A stretch of 19,215 bases of DNA. It comes from CAZBZG01 sp964496245. Lineage in GTDB: Bacteria; Planctomycetota; SZUA-567. Position 1 is the first letter of the stretch, and each line of letters begins with the position of its first letter. Under the pieces are notes generated by a model that had not been told where the DNA came from, did not search any database, and worked only from the letters and a program-made list of their open reading frames with translations. The DNA lies in NCBI GenBank assembly GCA_964496245.1, contig CAZBZG010000063.1, positions 1 through 19,215 of the forward strand, read 5' to 3'. This document shows positions 1-7,967 of this stretch, in pieces. The translations under genes and the position numbers were made by a program.

Positions 1-1
1 T

Positions 2-2065
2 CGGCAGACCATCGAGAACGGTCATCAGATCGAGCACCCCGACGACTGGCTGCGGGGCGGCAACCCGTGGGAGATCGCCCGGCCGGAATACCGGATCGCG
101 GTGCATTTCGGCGGCCATGCGGAATTGTGGAAGGAGAATGCCCACATCCACGGCCGGTGGGTCGATACGCAGCCCGTGATCGGGATTCCGTACGACACCG
201 CGGTCGTGGGATACGGCGGGAATACGGTGAACACGCTGCGACTCTGGAATGCGGTGGCGGCCGAAGACTTCGATTTCGAGGACTTCAACCGCGGGGACTA
301 CGTGGCCGCGGTCGAGAGCAAGGTGCTGGCCGAGAACCTGACCAAGGTGCTCTACCCGAACGATCTGCATTACATGGGAAAGGAGCTGCGCCTCAAGCAG
401 CAGTACTTCTTCGTGGCCTGTTCGCTGTACGACATCGTCCGCCGCTTCAAGGCGGACGAGGATGGGTGGGAGGCGTTCCCGGATCGCGCCGCCATTCAGC
501 TGAACGACACGCACCCGTCCATGGCCGTGCCCGAACTGCTGCGTCTGCTGCTGGACCGGGAGGGGCTGGCGTGGGACGAGGCCTGGGACATCGCGGTGCG
601 GACGTTCGGCTACACCAACCACACCCTGATGCCCGAAGCGCTCGAGAAGTGGCCGGTGCCCATGTTGGAGCGTCTGCTGCCGCGGCATCTCCAGATCATC
701 TACGAAATCAACCACCGGTTTCTGCAGAAGGTGACCATCCGGTTCCCCGGGGAGAGCGAGCGCCTGGCCCGCATGAGCTTGGTCCAGGAGGGCGAGCCCA
801 AGCAGATCCGCATGGCCAATATGGCCATGGTGGGCTCGCACTCCACCAATGGCGTGGCTGCGATCCACACCGACCTGCTGAAGAGCCGGGTCGTGCCGGA
901 TTTCGCGGACATGTTCCCCGAGCGCTTCAACGCCAAGACCAACGGCGTGACGCCGCGGCGCTGGCTGCTCGGCGCCAACCCGCCGCTTGCCGCCTTGATC
1001 ACCGACCGCATCGGGGCCGGCTGGGTCCGGGATCTCGACGAACTCGAGAAACTCAAGCCGCTGGCTGAGGATCCTGACTTCCAGCAGGCCTTTCGCGAGG
1101 TCAAGCGTTCGGCCAAGGCGGCCTTTGCCGACTACGCCAAGCAGCAATGGGACATCCAGCTCGATACGGAGGCCATCTTCGACGTGCAGATCAAGCGCCT
1201 GCACGAGTACAAGCGGCAGCTGCTGAACGCCATCCACATCGTGATCCTGTACAACCGGCTGCGCAAACAACCCGACCGCGAGTGGACGCCCCAGGTCTTC
1301 CTCTTCGGGGCCAAGGCTGCGCCGGGCTACGAGATGGCGAAACGCATCATCAAGCTTATTTCGAACCTCGGGAACGTGATCAATCGCGACCCCGTGATCG
1401 CCAGCAAGCTCCGGGTCCACTTCCTGCCGAACTACCGGGTCTCGCTGGCGGAGCGGATCATCCCGGCGGCGGACGTGTCGGAGCAGATCTCCACGGCCGG
1501 GACCGAGGCTTCGGGCACGGGGAACATGAAGTTCATGCTCAACGGCGCCCTGACGATCGGCACGCTCGACGGCGCGAACATCGAGATCATGGAGGAAGTC
1601 GGCGCCGAGAACATGTTCATCTTCGGTCTGAACGCCGAGCAGGTCGAGGCGACCCGGCCCGAGTACGATCCGCAGACCGCCTGCAACCAGCAAACCGAGG
1701 TCAAGGAGGCGCTGGACCTGATCTTCTCCGGGCACTTCAACGTGAGCGAGCCCGGGATCTTCGAGCCCATCCGCAAAGCGCTGTTCGAGTGGGGCGACCG
1801 GTACCTGCACTTCGCCGACCTGCCGAGCTACATCGAGGCTCAGGAGCAGATCCAGGCGACCTACCGGCAGCCCGAAATCTGGACGCAAAAGGCCATTCTG
1901 AACGTGGCGTCGGCCGGCAAGTTCTCGTCCGACCGCACGATCCGCGACTATGCCAGGGAGATCTGGAGCGTGGAGCCGCACCCCATCGACCTGGAGCGCA
2001 AGCGCAGCCATACGATCGTGGAGGTGCGGGCGCATCACGAGGGGAAGGCCGCGCCGTCGGAGTGA
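2..2065 (+). CDS. glgP: Glycogen/maltodextrin phosphorylase, 5'-truncated by window edge
   Basis: GT35-family phosphorylase, which releases glucose-1-phosphate from alpha-1,4-glucans in the cytoplasm using pyridoxal phosphate. The frame is open from base 2, giving 687 residues before TGA at 2063-2065. The family is about 800-850 residues long, so roughly the first 140 lie outside the window. The first visible residues (NPWEIARPEY) are typical of the N-terminal half. The PLP-attachment signature EASGTGNMKFMLNGAL is present, with the Schiff-base lysine codon at 1529-1531. VQIKRLHEYKRQ, NYRVSLAERIIPAADVSEQIS and GTLDGANIEI are other hallmark segments. The C-terminus is complete (SAGKFSSDRTIRDYAREIW). 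No frameshift or missing catalytic segment is visible. The GTG at 101 is an internal valine, not the start. A phosphohydrolase-like MBL gene follows after 65 bp in the same direction. glgP versus malP cannot be separated from the sequence. Confidence 0.95.
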   Translation, partial: RQTIENGHQIEHPDDWLRGGNPWEIARPEYRIAVHFGGHAELWKENAHIHGRWVDTQPVIGIPYDTAVVGYGGNTVNTLRLWNAVAAEDFDFEDFNRGDYVAAVESKVLAENLTKVLYPNDLHYMGKELRLKQQYFFVACSLYDIVRRFKADEDGWEAFPDRAAIQLNDTHPSMAVPELLRLLLDREGLAWDEAWDIAVRTFGYTNHTLMPEALEKWPVPMLERLLPRHLQIIYEINHRFLQKVTIRFPGESERLARMSLVQEGEPKQIRMANMAMVGSHSTNGVAAIHTDLLKSRVVPDFADMFPERFNAKTNGVTPRRWLLGANPPLAALITDRIGAGWVRDLDELEKLKPLAEDPDFQQAFREVKRSAKAAFADYAKQQWDIQLDTEAIFDVQIKRLHEYKRQLLNAIHIVILYNRLRKQPDREWTPQVFLFGAKAAPGYEMAKRIIKLISNLGNVINRDPVIASKLRVHFLPNYRVSLAERIIPAADVSEQISTAGTEASGTGNMKFMLNGALTIGTLDGANIEIMEEVGAENMFIFGLNAEQVEATRPEYDPQTACNQQTEVKEALDLIFSGHFNVSEPGIFEPIRKALFEWGDRYLHFADLPSYIEAQEQIQATYRQPEIWTQKAILNVASAGKFSSDRTIRDYAREIWSVEPHPIDLERKRSHTIVEVRAHHEGKAAPSE

Positions 2066-2130
2066 CAGAGGAGGCGGCGTGGGGGAACGTCTCCCATGCG
2101 CGGCAAGGGCTTGGCTCAGCGAGGACCACG

Positions 2131-2994
2131 ATGCAGATCATCGAACACGTGGACAAGCCTCTGCCGCTCTCCAACGACGGCAGGCTGGCCCTCTTCTTCA
2201 TCGGCACGGGATCGGCGTTTGCGGCTGCGCACTTCCAGACGAATCTGCTGCTCATCAAGGGCGACACCCATGTGCTCGTCGACTGCGGCATGACCGGGCC
2301 CATGGCCCTCCGTGCGACCGCGGGTCTCGAGCCCACGGACATCGAGGTCTTCCTGCCCACGCACAGCCACGCGGACCACGTGGGCGGGGCCGAATGCCTC
2401 GCTCTCATGAACCGGTACGTGGGGCAGCGCTTTCTGAACAAACCCAAGCTCAAGATCATCATCACCGTACCTTATCAGAGGATCCTGTGGGAGCAGACGC
2501 TGCGCGGCGGTCTGGCGTACAACGAGGTGGACACGGACGGCCGCAACCTCGGCTTCGAGGACCTCTTCGAGGTGCTGCGGCCCGTCTCCATGGCCGGCAT
2601 GGCGCGCGAGACCTTTGAGATCACGCTTCCCTGCGGCCCCGGGGGCGACCTGCGGCTGGAGATGTTCCGCACCATGCACATCGCCGAGCAGCAGTCCACG
2701 TGGACCACGTGCACGCCATCCTTCGGCCTGTGTATCGACGACCGCGTCTTCTTCTCCGGGGACACGCGCTTCGACCCCGAGCTGCTCGAGGCTTACGCGG
2801 ACCGGGCCGAGGTCTTCTTCCACGACGTGCAGTTCTTTCCGGGCGCCGTGCATGCCCCGCTCGCCGACTTGAGGACTCTGCCGGCGTCCCTGCGGGAGCG
2901 CATGTACCTGGTGCATTATGCGGACAACTGGCAGGAGCAGGACATCCGCGGCTTCGCGGGCTGGACGCAGCAGGGCGTGCTGTATCGGTTCTGA
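2131..2994 (+). CDS. Metallo-beta-lactamase-fold hydrolase (RNase Z-like ligand set)
   Basis: A 287-residue cytoplasmic protein of the MBL superfamily. The metal-binding motif THSHADH lies at residues 77-83. Further ligands can be placed at H183 (TMHIAEQ), D211 (FFSGDTRF) and H262 (YLVHYADNW), so a complete dinuclear site is predicted. The glycine-rich FIGTGSAF near residue 24 and the NLLL strand near 38 match the opening strands of ribonuclease-Z/phosphodiesterase-type members. The substrate cannot be told; family members cut RNA, cyclic nucleotides or phosphodiesters. The start is ATG 2131, chosen because GAGGA sits five bases upstream (2121-2125). The open frame extends upstream into the phosphorylase gene but has no family similarity there. 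The gene probably forms a two-gene unit with the phosphorylase and converges with the minus-strand signalling cluster. Confidence 0.88.
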   Translation: MQIIEHVDKPLPLSNDGRLALFFIGTGSAFAAAHFQTNLLLIKGDTHVLVDCGMTGPMALRATAGLEPTDIEVFLPTHSHADHVGGAECLALMNRYVGQRFLNKPKLKIIITVPYQRILWEQTLRGGLAYNEVDTDGRNLGFEDLFEVLRPVSMAGMARETFEITLPCGPGGDLRLEMFRTMHIAEQQSTWTTCTPSFGLCIDDRVFFSGDTRFDPELLEAYADRAEVFFHDVQFFPGAVHAPLADLRTLPASLRERMYLVHYADNWQEQDIRGFAGWTQQGVLYRF

Positions 2995-3016
2995 AGCGCA
3001 GGTCGCTGCGGTCTTG

Positions 3017-3031
3017 TGGCCGGCACGGCCA
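3017..3031. other. Short hairpin between convergent genes
   Basis: TGGCCG-GCA-CGGCCA is a perfect 6-bp stem with a 3-base loop, 22 bases after the MBL stop codon. It lacks a T-run on either side, so it is at best a weak or Rho-assisted end signal for the convergent transcripts. Confidence 0.35.
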
Positions 3032-3067
3032 GCCGCCCTGTTCGATCCCCGCTGAGGCTACGGTCAG

Positions 3068-3241
3068 TCCCAGGGCCCCCAGCACCGCCTCTTCCATTGC
3101 GGCCAGGTCCACGGGCTTGTGGAGGACGGCCGCATGGGAGAGGTGCTGGAGTTCCTGTCGAGCCTGCTCGTCCACATGGCCCGAGCAGAAGACGACGGGG
3201 ATGCGCTTGAGCCTTCGGTTGCGCAGCCTGGTCCAGACCAT
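3068..3241 (-). pseudogene. Headless response-regulator receiver remnant
   Basis: From ATG 3241 the minus strand encodes the second half of a CheY-type receiver: helix 3 (RLRNRRLKR), strand 4 with the switch serine (IPVVFCSGH), helix 4, strand 5 with the conserved lysine (AVLHKPVDL) and helix 5 (MEEAVLGALG). Strands 1-3, with the acidic pocket and the phosphoacceptor aspartate, are missing. The upstream DNA is already occupied by the end of the preceding gene. A perfect AGGAGG (3250-3255) lies eight bases before the ATG and overlaps the TGA of that gene, so translation would be coupled. The frame has no stop after the receiver homology and runs to 2621, antisense to the MBL gene, which suggests loss of the true 3' end as well. 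It is most likely a decayed regulator. A functional short protein is the alternative. Confidence 0.5.
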
Positions 3242-3254
3242 GTGTGCCGCCTCC

Positions 3255-3965
3255 TCACGTTGGCGCCCCCGTGCCCGCCGCGCAGGCGAAGAGCGGCCGC
3301 AGTTCTTCCAGCGATTCCTCGATGGCCATGGGCATGTTCTTGGCCAGCGCATCGAGCAGGCTCATGGCGTTGAGCATGCTGTCGCTCTGGCTGGCGGAGC
3401 GCAACCGGTCGGCCATGGCTTTGTTGAGCGTGTGGATCGCCTCGTAGCTTCGGCGCAGCCCGGCCAGCTTGAGGTCCGCCTCAGCCCCCGCTTGTTTGGC
3501 GAAGTACTGGCCCAGGAGGTAGAGGGAGGCGCCCCGGCAGAGGGCCTCGGCTTCGCTCGCAAAGGGGAGGTGGAAGCGCGCCATGGGCTTGAAGCAGTCG
3601 GTGAGCGGGCAGGCGCTGGTGGCAATGAGCAAGCCCATGAGGGACGAGAGGGCCCGCTCGGCTGTCGTCCGGACCACGATCTGGCGCTCGGGCGTGACCA
3701 CGGCCACCGCGAGGCTGTCGTAGGAGAGCAGGTGATCGAGACGGCCTACGCAGGTGGCCAGGTTGAGGGCCACCGGACAGTATGGCATCCGGTCGGACGA
3801 CAGCGGACAGTGCGGGCAGCGATGGAAGCCGAGTTTCGTCCAGTCGGGGCGGCGTGGCTGTTGTTCCGCCTGGAGATGCAGAGTCGTCGGCTCCAGGCTC
3901 AGCTGGAAGATTTCCGTTTCGCAATCCGGCAGGCGGAAGCGGTACTCGATGTCGATCGATTCCAT
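3255..3965 (-). CDS. Conserved cysteine-containing protein (DUF6901-like)
   Basis: A 236-residue soluble protein without signal peptide or membrane segment. The opening (IEYRFRLPDCETEIFQLSL), a CPHCP motif (C50, C53) followed by C63 in PYCPVALNL, and SSLMGLLIATSACPLTDC (C119, C124) with KPMARFHLPFASE recall a family of uncharacterised bacterial proteins I know as DUF6901; this assignment is from memory. The cysteine pairs with H48 could bind a metal or be redox-active, but this is inference. The second half is mainly helical. ATG 3965 is preceded by GGAG about ten bases upstream. The gene lies 51 bp after the REC-HD-GYP-REC gene and its TGA overlaps the Shine-Dalgarno sequence of the receiver remnant, so it is the second-to-last gene of the signalling operon. 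Function unknown; a role tied to the cluster is suggested only by position. Confidence 0.8.
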   Translation of the reverse strand: MESIDIEYRFRLPDCETEIFQLSLEPTTLHLQAEQQPRRPDWTKLGFHRCPHCPLSSDRMPYCPVALNLATCVGRLDHLLSYDSLAVAVVTPERQIVVRTTAERALSSLMGLLIATSACPLTDCFKPMARFHLPFASEAEALCRGASLYLLGQYFAKQAGAEADLKLAGLRRSYEAIHTLNKAMADRLRSASQSDSMLNAMSLLDALAKNMPMAIEESLEELRPLFACAAGTGAPT

Positions 3966-4016
3966 CCCGGCGTCTCTCCGTGCAGGGGGCGACGTGGATC
4001 GACCGCCCCGAAGCCA

Positions 4017-5780
4017 CTATGTGTCTGGCGTCAACTGGGAGCGAAGGCCATCCAGGGTCTGGAGCAGGATCTCCTTGTCCCATGGCTTGGTCAGAATGCG
4101 GACGATATGCGCCGCGCGACAGAGACGCACCACATTGTCCCGCGTGGCGTGGCCGGTCAGCACAAGGCAGGGCAGTTCCGGGAATTCTTGCTGCACCTGG
4201 GCGAGCAACCGGTCGCCACGCACGCCCGGCATGTTGAAGTCCGTGATCAAAGCGAAGGCGTCCTTCTCCGCGCGCAGGTGCCCCAGCGCCTCGGCCGGCT
4301 GGGTGAATCCTTCGACATCATAGCCCCCCCAACGCAGTTCCCGGCGCAGGGCGTTCACGATGTGCTGCTCGTCGTCGACAACGATGACCAAAGGGCGGTC
4401 ATGGTCCGCCTGGGCTGATTGTTCGGCCGTCTTTTGCTTCGCTGCGCCAGCGGTTGCAGAGGGCTTTGTCTCGTCTTCGCTTTTGAGCGCTTCGCCTACG
4501 GACTCGGGCACCGAGTCCTTGGCCACGTAGATGCGGCTGATGATGGGATCGAACCCCGCGCTGTTCGTAAGCTGCTCGATGTTCTCGGCTGTGAGTTCGA
4601 TGTTGCGGCGCAGGAGCGGACGACCGGCCGCGTTCACCACGTCCTTGGTCAGCCGCATGCCGGGCAGCACGTGGTTGATGGAGATCTCGACCTCGGTCAG
4701 CCCGGCCTCTGTATAGGTGGGGATATCTTCGGCCAGAAAGGTCGTGACGAGCCTCTCGTCGAATCGTTTGCCGGCGGCCATTTCGAGAAAGCGCGCCGCC
4801 TTGGAGGGGCTGACCATCAGCGATTGGCCTGCGGGATACCGGAACCGGTCATACGCGTCGCAGACCGCGATGATGCGGGAAGCCAGCGGGATCTTCTCCC
4901 CCTTCAGGCCGTCGGGATAGCCGGTCCCCGCAATGTTCTCGTGGTGATGCCGGACCGCTTGCGCGACATCGCTGAAGCGGGCCACATCTTTGAGGAGTTC
5001 GGACCCGATGACCGGGTGGCGTCGCACCAGGTCGCGCTCTTCCTGCGTATGGTTGCGCGGCAACTTGTGAAGGATGTCAGGCGGCAGGGCGACCTTGCCC
5101 AGGTCGTGTAGCAGCCCCGCGCTCTCGGCGGCTGCGACCTGGTCGGGGGGCAGGTCGATGGCCTCGGCCAGCCGTCGGCTCATGTCGGCCACGCGCCGGG
5201 TGTGCCCGCGCAGCCCTGGCGCATGGAGGTCCATGAGGTCTGCGAGCACCCCGGAAAGGTCGTGAAGGGAGCTTTCGATCCGCTTCTTGGCTTCGGCCAG
5301 CTCCTGCGTGCGCTGCTCGACCTTCTCCTCGAGCCCCTTGGCGAGTTGCGCGAGCTCCTGCTTCTGGCGCCTGGAGAGCTGCTCGAGTCGCTCGTTTTCC
5401 AGGCGGATCCAATGGGCTTCGACCGCTTCCTTGATCACGCTTTTGAGTGCGTCGTCGTCCCATGGCTTGAGGAGGACATTTGAAACCCGGGCCTGGTTGA
5501 TGCACTGGAGGATGCTCTCCGTATCCGCTTCTCCAGTGAGGGCGATTCGGACGGCGTCCGGGTGAAGCTCGTACGCCTTGCGGAGCACCTCGGCGCCGCT
5601 CACTTCGGGCATGCGCTGGTCGCTGATGACCACGGCCAGGTCGTCGTGCTGACTGAGCACGTCCAGGGCCTCTTTGCCGCCATGCGCCAAGAGGAGCTCG
5701 TAGGCATCGCGGCGGAGCAGACGCTGGAGGGCCTTGAGGACGTTCGCTTCGTCGTCCACGAGCAGGATCTTGTGTCGCAT
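4017..5780 (-). CDS. Two-receiver HD-GYP phosphodiesterase (REC-HD-GYP-REC)
   Basis: A 587-residue cytoplasmic regulator. Receiver 1 spans residues 4-120 (acid pair D9-D10, phosphoacceptor D54 in ISDQRMP, T82, K105). A coiled coil spans about 122-172. The HD-GYP domain spans about 175-355 with HD at 225-226, H255, HH 279-280 and D308, so the usual metal ligands are present. The signature reads HHENIAGTGYP, with alanine where DG(x)GYP normally has aspartate, and the segment after D308 diverges from the usual RPYR region. An accessory stretch (NHVLPGMRL) follows at 369-420, then a charged linker and receiver 2 at 463-583 (D469-D470, D514, T542, K565). The family hydrolyses cyclic-di-GMP; activity here is likely but not certain. 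ATG 5780 directly follows the TAG (5781-5783) of the HDOD gene, with GGGAG upstream, indicating translational coupling. A receiver at each end is unusual. Confidence 0.92.
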   Translation of the reverse strand: MRHKILLVDDEANVLKALQRLLRRDAYELLLAHGGKEALDVLSQHDDLAVVISDQRMPEVSGAEVLRKAYELHPDAVRIALTGEADTESILQCINQARVSNVLLKPWDDDALKSVIKEAVEAHWIRLENERLEQLSRRQKQELAQLAKGLEEKVEQRTQELAEAKKRIESSLHDLSGVLADLMDLHAPGLRGHTRRVADMSRRLAEAIDLPPDQVAAAESAGLLHDLGKVALPPDILHKLPRNHTQEERDLVRRHPVIGSELLKDVARFSDVAQAVRHHHENIAGTGYPDGLKGEKIPLASRIIAVCDAYDRFRYPAGQSLMVSPSKAARFLEMAAGKRFDERLVTTFLAEDIPTYTEAGLTEVEISINHVLPGMRLTKDVVNAAGRPLLRRNIELTAENIEQLTNSAGFDPIISRIYVAKDSVPESVGEALKSEDETKPSATAGAAKQKTAEQSAQADHDRPLVIVVDDEQHIVNALRRELRWGGYDVEGFTQPAEALGHLRAEKDAFALITDFNMPGVRGDRLLAQVQQEFPELPCLVLTGHATRDNVVRLCRAAHIVRILTKPWDKEILLQTLDGLRSQLTPDT

Positions 5781-7007
5781 CTAGGCTCCCTGTAGCAGCG
5801 GTGTCACGTCGGTCCAGGAAAAGGCGAGGCGCAGCCGCGGGCTGGCCTTCAGGGTGGCTGGCAGCCGGTCCATGGCCGGGGGCGCGGCCTCGAGCACAGC
5901 GGTGGGCACCCGAAGGCCCTCCAGGACGATCCCCAGCTTGCCGAGGCGCTCTGCATCCAGCTCTTCCGGATCCAGGATCACGAGAGCTACCGGAGGGGAC
6001 GAGGGTCTGCTGTTGGTGAGCGCGTCCAGAGGCGCCGTCGTATACCCAAGATAGGGCACCAGGGCACGGAGCCAGGCGGCGCGTTCGGCATGCTTGGCGA
6101 TGACCACCACGGCCGCCTCATGCGATGCATCCGTATCCGGCCGCCCGCGGTCGCCGCCGGGTTCGGCGATGTTGAGGAACGCACGCGCTTCGTGGACGCG
6201 CCGGTTGACGTCAGCCAACACGGCACCGCAGTCGGCGAGCGACATGTCCGTGGCATCCAGAACGCGGGAGAAGCCGTCCTCGTTCGTGGGCTCGAAGGGC
6301 GAACTGTCGCGCAACGCGGCCAGCATGTCGGCCAGTATGACCGCGGTCAGGAGCGGTTCCTTGTCGGACGAGGCCAGCTTCACGCTGTGATGAAAGCGCG
6401 CCACGCGGCAGAGGGGGTCGGGCAGCCTCCAGTGCTCGAGCAGGCGGATGCCCGCTTCGCTGTGGGTCATGCCGAACGCCTCCTGCTCGCGCTCGGGGGT
6501 GGCGTCCTCCGGCTCGTTGCAGAAGACCGCGAACTGGTCCGGGAACGCGATGCTGAGCACGAGCACGCCCACGTCGTGCAGCAGTCCGGCGATAAAGGCT
6601 TCTTCCGGCTCGTCAAAGCCGAAGCGCTTGCTCAGGGCCTGGGCGCCCGCAGCCGAGTGGAGCGCATGCTCCCAGAAGGCTTCCCAGTCCACGGCGCCCT
6701 CTGCCTTCTTGAGACTCTCGTAGGCTGACAAGCCGACCGCCAGGTTGCGCACGGCCGCATACCCGAGGATGACCACCGCGCGGCTGATGGTGGAGATCTC
6801 CCGCGAAAGGCCGTAGAAGGAGGAGTTGACGAGTTTGAGCACCTTGCCCGTCAGGGCCTGGTCGGTGGCGAGCACTTCGCTCACGTCGTCGGCCGACGAA
6901 TCCTCGTTCCCGACCACGCTCAGGAGTTTCTGCACCACCACGGGCATGGGCGGCAGTTCCTTGATCTTGGCGACCACTTTGTCGGTCGGGCTCTTCACCG
7001 TTGACAC
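5781..7007 (-). CDS. HDOD-domain protein with C-terminal pseudo-receiver
   Basis: A 408-residue cytoplasmic protein. The HDOD domain occupies about residues 10-235: LPPMPVVVQKLL, the YGLSREI/STISRAVVILG core, W112 with H114, GLLHDVG (H144-D145), THSEAG with LLEHWRLPDPL, and FHH (206-207). HDOD proteins usually act as non-enzymatic signalling scaffolds beside two-component and cyclic-di-GMP systems. Residues 297-405 look like a degenerate receiver: a beta strand AAVVVIAKH without the acidic pair, VALVILDPEEL with a possible strand-3 aspartate (D346), and no recognisable T/S-K switch. The start is GTG (7005-7007), supported by AGGGAG seven bases upstream. The stop codon abuts the ATG of the HD-GYP gene, so the two products are made together and may interact. 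Confidence 0.9.
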   Translation of the reverse strand: MSTVKSPTDKVVAKIKELPPMPVVVQKLLSVVGNEDSSADDVSEVLATDQALTGKVLKLVNSSFYGLSREISTISRAVVILGYAAVRNLAVGLSAYESLKKAEGAVDWEAFWEHALHSAAGAQALSKRFGFDEPEEAFIAGLLHDVGVLVLSIAFPDQFAVFCNEPEDATPEREQEAFGMTHSEAGIRLLEHWRLPDPLCRVARFHHSVKLASSDKEPLLTAVILADMLAALRDSSPFEPTNEDGFSRVLDATDMSLADCGAVLADVNRRVHEARAFLNIAEPGGDRGRPDTDASHEAAVVVIAKHAERAAWLRALVPYLGYTTAPLDALTNSRPSSPPVALVILDPEELDAERLGKLGIVLEGLRVPTAVLEAAPPAMDRLPATLKASPRLRLAFSWTDVTPLLQGA

Positions 7008-7172
7008 ACTACGTCTCCCTCAGGCGCCGCCTGTCCGGGCGGGACGCGCTTCGCGCGTTCGGAGCGGCGCACGTTGGTCGCGGTCCTGCAGCCAGCTTCG
7101 GTCGGCTATGGCGGGGTAAGGGAGCAGGACCCTCCGAAGGCAGACGAGGCGGTTGCTGTCGACTGCGCGTCT
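7008..7172. repeat. Gap with family-B inverted repeat and GC hairpin
   Basis: No gene is seen in this 165-bp gap. GGTCCTGC (7082-7089) pairs with GCAGGACC (7124-7131), and the second arm continues into GGACCCTCCGAAG (7127-7139). The same 13-mer and an equivalent inverted repeat occur at 14097-14124. A second perfect hairpin, ACGCGC-TTC-GCGCGT, lies at 7044-7058, and a related ACGCGC/GCGCGC pair lies at 14133-14148. There is no T-run, so neither hairpin is a standard intrinsic terminator. Confidence 0.55.
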
Positions 7173-7967
7173 TCACGATTCCACGTCCAGAATCAGAATG
7201 CACCCGCGCGGGTCCTGCTTGCCCAGGCGCTGCAAGCGCACCCGCACTTTGGTCTCGTCCCAATCGAAGACGAGGGGCTCGGACGTGGACGTGCCGGCGA
7301 AGCACGCGCTCACCGCGGGTACGATGGCGCCAGGCAGCACCTCGTCCATGTCCGTGCCGGGAAGCGCCCCTTGGAGCGGCGGAAAGTCCCGGCGCGCGGT
7401 CTCGTTGGTGAGCACGATCTCGTGCTCGCAACTGATCCCCACGATGGCCACCGGCAGCTCTTCCAGGATCTCCTGTGCGAGGCGCAGGGTCTGCGTGCGC
7501 TCGGCCACCATGTCTTCCAGCCGCTCGTTGAGCCGCCGGAGCTCTTCGTTCTGGGCCTGCGTCTTCTCCATGAGCTCGCGGTTCTCCGTCCGCATATCAT
7601 ACTGCTCCAGGCACTGGCGGATCACGGTCTTGAGTTCCTCGTCGTTCCAGGGCTTGGCGAGCAGGCGGTAGACCTGGCCCTGGTTGATGGAGTCGACCAC
7701 CACGCTTATGTCCGCGTACCCGGAGAGGATGACGCGCATGGTGTCGGGGCAGCGCTCCTTGATCTGGCCGAGCAACTCGGTGCCGCTCATGCCCGGCATG
7801 CGTTGGTCGGAGATCACGAGATGCGGCGGTTCCGGGTCGAGCTTCTCGATCGCCTCCTCGCCGCTCAGGGCGGTCATGATCGTGTATGGCTCCTTGCGCA
7901 GCAGGCGTTTGAGCGCGCGCAACACGTTCTCTTCGTCATCCACGAGCAGGACGCGGCGTTCAGTCAT
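7173..7967 (-). CDS. Receiver-coiled coil-PAS-like response regulator
   Basis: A 264-residue cytoplasmic protein. The receiver spans residues 4-120 with acidic pair D10-D11, phosphoacceptor D54 in VISDQRMPG, switch S82 and K105 (LLAKPW). It closely resembles receiver 1 of the HD-GYP protein, so the two are probably duplicates. A long coiled coil (about 124-165) leads into a short PAS-like region (about 167-264; ILEELPVAIVGIS, EIVLTNETARRDF). No DNA-binding, kinase or cyclic-nucleotide output domain follows, so a partner-binding role is inferred. ATG 7967 was chosen because receiver homology begins there and GGAG lies nine bases upstream. An upstream in-frame ATG at 8036 would add 23 unrelated residues inside the previous gene. 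The start overlaps the end of the preceding kinase gene by eight bases, which implies coupled translation. Confidence 0.9.
   Translation of the reverse strand: MTERRVLLVDDEENVLRALKRLLRKEPYTIMTALSGEEAIEKLDPEPPHLVISDQRMPGMSGTELLGQIKERCPDTMRVILSGYADISVVVDSINQGQVYRLLAKPWNDEELKTVIRQCLEQYDMRTENRELMEKTQAQNEELRRLNERLEDMVAERTQTLRLAQEILEELPVAIVGISCEHEIVLTNETARRDFPPLQGALPGTDMDEVLPGAIVPAVSACFAGTSTSEPLVFDWDETKVRVRLQRLGKQDPRGCILILDVES

Noticed and set aside
2700..4418. Long plus-strand open frame across the convergent region
   Set aside because: It is antisense to the cysteine-protein gene and overlaps the MBL gene in another frame; its translation is arginine/alanine-rich with no domain, as expected of shadows in G+C-rich DNA.
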